DNA of 6,027 nt. Source: Thiothrix sp. GTDB lineage: Bacteria; Pseudomonadota; Gammaproteobacteria; Thiotrichales; Thiotrichaceae. The stretch is from the NCBI GenBank assembly GCA_011375245.1, contig DRMA01000082.1, positions 1-6,027 of the forward strand. The letters are read 5' to 3'. Shown here one piece after another: positions 4,379 through 6,027 of this stretch. The position numbers were made by a program, and so were the translations under genes. The notes beneath the pieces were generated by a model, which saw only the letters and a list, made by a program, of their open reading frames with translations, did no database searches and had not been told where the DNA came from. Position 1 is the stretch's first letter; every line of letters begins with the position of its first letter.

Positions 4379-5404
4379 ATGGTAAAATACATAAAACACG
4401 GCTGTTTACTTTTACTCTTTGGCATATTTTTTTTACCATTGTATGTGTATGCGGCGGCTGAAACAACCCCTGCTTTATTGGTAATGGAAGGAAATAAAAT
4501 CGTCACTGCCGCAGGTGTACGCATGCGTGCTGCAATTACCTTAGACGCAAAGGTATTAGATAAACTTGCCTTAGGCACAGTGGTTAAAGCAACAAAGCGC
4601 ACTCGCGAGAAAGTACGCACAGGCTCAGTAACAGGCTATTGGTATTATGTAACTCACCAAGGTAAAAAGGGCAACATACAAGGCTGGGTATTTGGTTCAT
4701 TACTTGGTGATTTTAGAACAGGCAAGGAAGAAGCCACCCATTGGGCATTAGTCCAACAACGTCGTGTAAAAAAGCGATCTGATTTTGCTGATTACGCACA
4801 ACTATACCAGTACATTAGCACTATTTTACCTAGTATTAAAAATATAGATATTCAGGCGAATTTAGCCTTAGAACAATTACTCAGCTTACAAAAAGCCGCA
4901 GAAAAAATTTCCTATGATAAGGAGAAAATAAAACCTTACTCATTGTTTTTAGCCAAGCATAAAAAAGATCTTTTTTATGATGAAATATCAGGACGTTACC
5001 TTATTCCAAATGAGCGTTATCTTGCCTTGTCTGAACGCTATGCGCAATCGGCAGCAGGCGATAAACTTACATGGTTTGCCGCTAATGCCCCAACAGGAGG
5101 AGAATGTGAAGGGGAGCTAGAATGTGTATTTATGCGCATGACGATGCAAGAGGGCATGTATTTACACCGTTATACAGATGGAAACTATGCAAAAGAGGCA
5201 TTAACCGCTGTATCTAAGATTTTAACGTATATGATTAATGCTTTGCGAAGCGCACCAAAGGAGTATGATTATTTACGTTTTAAAGAACTTAAAAAGGAGC
5301 AACAAACCCTGTTGAGGGTGATTAAGCAAGGCAAAACAGTAACAACATTACGTCAGAAAGTGATTGAACAATTACAAGTTCTGCCAACAGTGATGAAACC
5401 TTAA
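4379..5404 (+). CDS. Exported bacterial SH3-domain protein with unknown helical C-terminal region
   Basis: The 341-residue product begins with a signal peptide (MVKYIKHGCLLLLFGIFFLP..., cleavage likely near residues 25-27, YAA/A). Residues about 40-112 form a bacterial SH3 (SH3_3-like) domain: VTAAGVRMRAAITLDAKVL, then a turn with LALGTVVKA, then GYWYYV and GWVFGSLLG, matching the usual 'VNVRxGPSxxxxVLxxLxxGxxV...W.kV...G..GWV' pattern. Such domains commonly bind peptidoglycan or peptides in the periplasm. Residues about 116-341 are mainly helical and charged, with a close cysteine pair (C243 and C249 in GECEGELEC) that could form a disulfide. I do not recognise this part as any enzyme; no hydrolase or amidase motif is visible. 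The gene appears to be monocistronic and converges on dtd with 11 bases between stop codons and no clear terminator. Confidence 0.75.
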   Translation: MVKYIKHGCLLLLFGIFFLPLYVYAAAETTPALLVMEGNKIVTAAGVRMRAAITLDAKVLDKLALGTVVKATKRTREKVRTGSVTGYWYYVTHQGKKGNIQGWVFGSLLGDFRTGKEEATHWALVQQRRVKKRSDFADYAQLYQYISTILPSIKNIDIQANLALEQLLSLQKAAEKISYDKEKIKPYSLFLAKHKKDLFYDEISGRYLIPNERYLALSERYAQSAAGDKLTWFAANAPTGGECEGELECVFMRMTMQEGMYLHRYTDGNYAKEALTAVSKILTYMINALRSAPKEYDYLRFKELKKEQQTLLRVIKQGKTVTTLRQKVIEQLQVLPTVMKP

Positions 5405-5415
5405 GAAATGAAATT

Positions 5416-5862
5416 TCAAGATGCATTGGTTTGCAACCAGAAAGTAATAGGACCGTCATTGGTTAAACTCACTTGCATATCTGCACCAAACTGCCCTGAT
5501 TGTATACGCAATGATGAGGTTTTTGCGTGTTGGAGAAAAAAGTCAAATAAGACCTTACCCCGTTTAGGCTCAGCAGCAGGCGTGAAGCTAGGGCGCGTGC
5601 CTTTATTGGTATTCGCAGCTAAGGTAAATTGCGGCACAATCAGTAAGTCTCCTTGAATATCATTGAGTGAGCGATTCATTCTGCCAGTACCATCTTCAAA
5701 AATACGATACGTCATAACCCGTTCAAGTAGGCGGATGGCGCTCTTTTCATTATCGTTTTTTTCTACGCCAAGTAAGAGCAGAATACCCGTATTAATGTCA
5801 CCAATGATTTCATGGTTAACAACCACAGAAGCATGGGTGACACGTTGAATCAGTCCTATCAT
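5416..5862 (-). CDS. dtd: D-aminoacyl-tRNA deacylase
   Basis: The 148-residue product matches the Dtd family over its whole length (usually about 145). The enzyme hydrolyses D-aminoacyl-tRNAs (such as D-Tyr-tRNA) and Gly-tRNA(Ala) in the cytoplasm, a proofreading step that keeps D-amino acids out of proteins. Family blocks are the N-terminal MIGLIQRVTHASV, LLLLGVEKND (28-37), RMNRSL (61-66), PQFTLAANTNKGTRPSF (77-93), and FGADMQVSLTNDGPITFWLQ (125-144), which contains the Gly-cisPro motif (G137-P138). The canonical SQFT motif is PQFT here: Ser77 is replaced by Pro, while Gln78 and Thr80 remain. The start ATG overlaps the stop of the upstream pip gene (ATGA), so it is probably translationally coupled, with no independent Shine-Dalgarno. 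Confidence 0.96.
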   Translation of the reverse strand: MIGLIQRVTHASVVVNHEIIGDINTGILLLLGVEKNDNEKSAIRLLERVMTYRIFEDGTGRMNRSLNDIQGDLLIVPQFTLAANTNKGTRPSFTPAAEPKRGKVLFDFFLQHAKTSSLRIQSGQFGADMQVSLTNDGPITFWLQTNAS

Positions 5863-6027
5863 GTTAATAATGCGGCCATATTTTGGGTTGCTTTGATGAG
5901 TTCATCAATGATTTTTTCTTCGCTACCCGCATGACCTGCCTCAGCAACAATGTGTAAGCTGGCATCAGGCCATTTTTGATGCAGTTTAAAGGCATTTTCT
6001 AAAGGGCAGATAAGATCATAACGTCCA
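5859..6027 (-). CDS. pip: Prolyl (proline) iminopeptidase, C-terminal part only
   Basis: The frame enters from the right edge and gives 55 residues before TGA (5861-5859). It starts GRYDLICPLENAFKLHQKWP and continues ...LHIVAEAGHAGSEEKIIDEL. GRYD carries the catalytic Asp and AGH the catalytic His of the alpha/beta-hydrolase triad. GRYDxxCP, LHxxWP and AGHxxxE are characteristic of the proline iminopeptidase family (S33), which removes N-terminal proline from peptides in the cytoplasm. The nucleophile Ser (GGSWGS region) lies outside the window. The stop overlaps the dtd start by four bases, so the two genes form an operon, an order I recall from other gammaproteobacteria. The end -ATQNMAALLT is of normal length for the family. 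Confidence 0.9.
   Translation of the reverse strand, partial: GRYDLICPLENAFKLHQKWPDASLHIVAEAGHAGSEEKIIDELIKATQNMAALLT

Overview
The window looks like part of a chromosome of a moderately AT-rich gammaproteobacterium. The main support is the order prolyl iminopeptidase then D-aminoacyl-tRNA deacylase (pip-dtd) with an ATGA overlap at the right edge, a pairing I recall from gammaproteobacteria, together with a Dtd sequence of gammaproteobacterial type. Exported proteins carry ordinary Sec signal peptides, so the cell is Gram-negative in style. I cannot name a species. No tRNA, rRNA or CRISPR array is visible.

Left part (1-365): the left edge holds the last 31 codons of what is probably an IS200/IS605-type TnpB (IS1341 group) on the + strand, followed by the element's right-end hairpin (about 111-144), which would be the 3' end of its omega (guide) RNA. 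The hairpin abuts a small minus-strand open frame (144-365) whose stop codon is formed at the element boundary. That frame is probably a truncated and possibly frameshifted gene remnant.

Middle left (471-2402, minus strand): a likely two-gene operon. The upstream gene encodes a prokaryotic ionotropic-glutamate-receptor-like protein (periplasmic binding domain split by a two-helix pore). The downstream gene encodes a TauE/SafE-family anion exporter. They are separated by about 33 bases that contain an almost perfect 17-base palindrome overlapping the first gene's stop codon.

Middle (2403-2766): a gene-poor stretch holding a second, clearly degraded IS200/IS605 relic: a TnpB C-terminal tail (2474-2584) and a well-preserved right-end/omegaRNA hairpin pair (2654-2697). 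Its core is nearly identical to that of the first element, although the two TnpB tails are unrelated.

Middle right (2767-3849, minus): an exported delta-class carbonic anhydrase with a long Pro/Ala-rich, His-containing N-terminal linker. Upstream of it lies an AT-rich divergent intergenic region (3850-4378) with two TTAAT-type inverted repeats and a candidate 39-residue membrane peptide (4130-4249). Then comes a + strand gene for an exported bacterial-SH3 protein with an unrecognised helical C-terminal part (4379-5404).

Right part (5416-6027, minus): dtd, convergent with the SH3 gene with only 11 bases between them, and the C-terminal end of pip running off the window. The most unusual items are the atypical pore of the receptor-like channel next to an anion exporter, the bacterial delta carbonic anhydrase, and the two omegaRNA-type ends.
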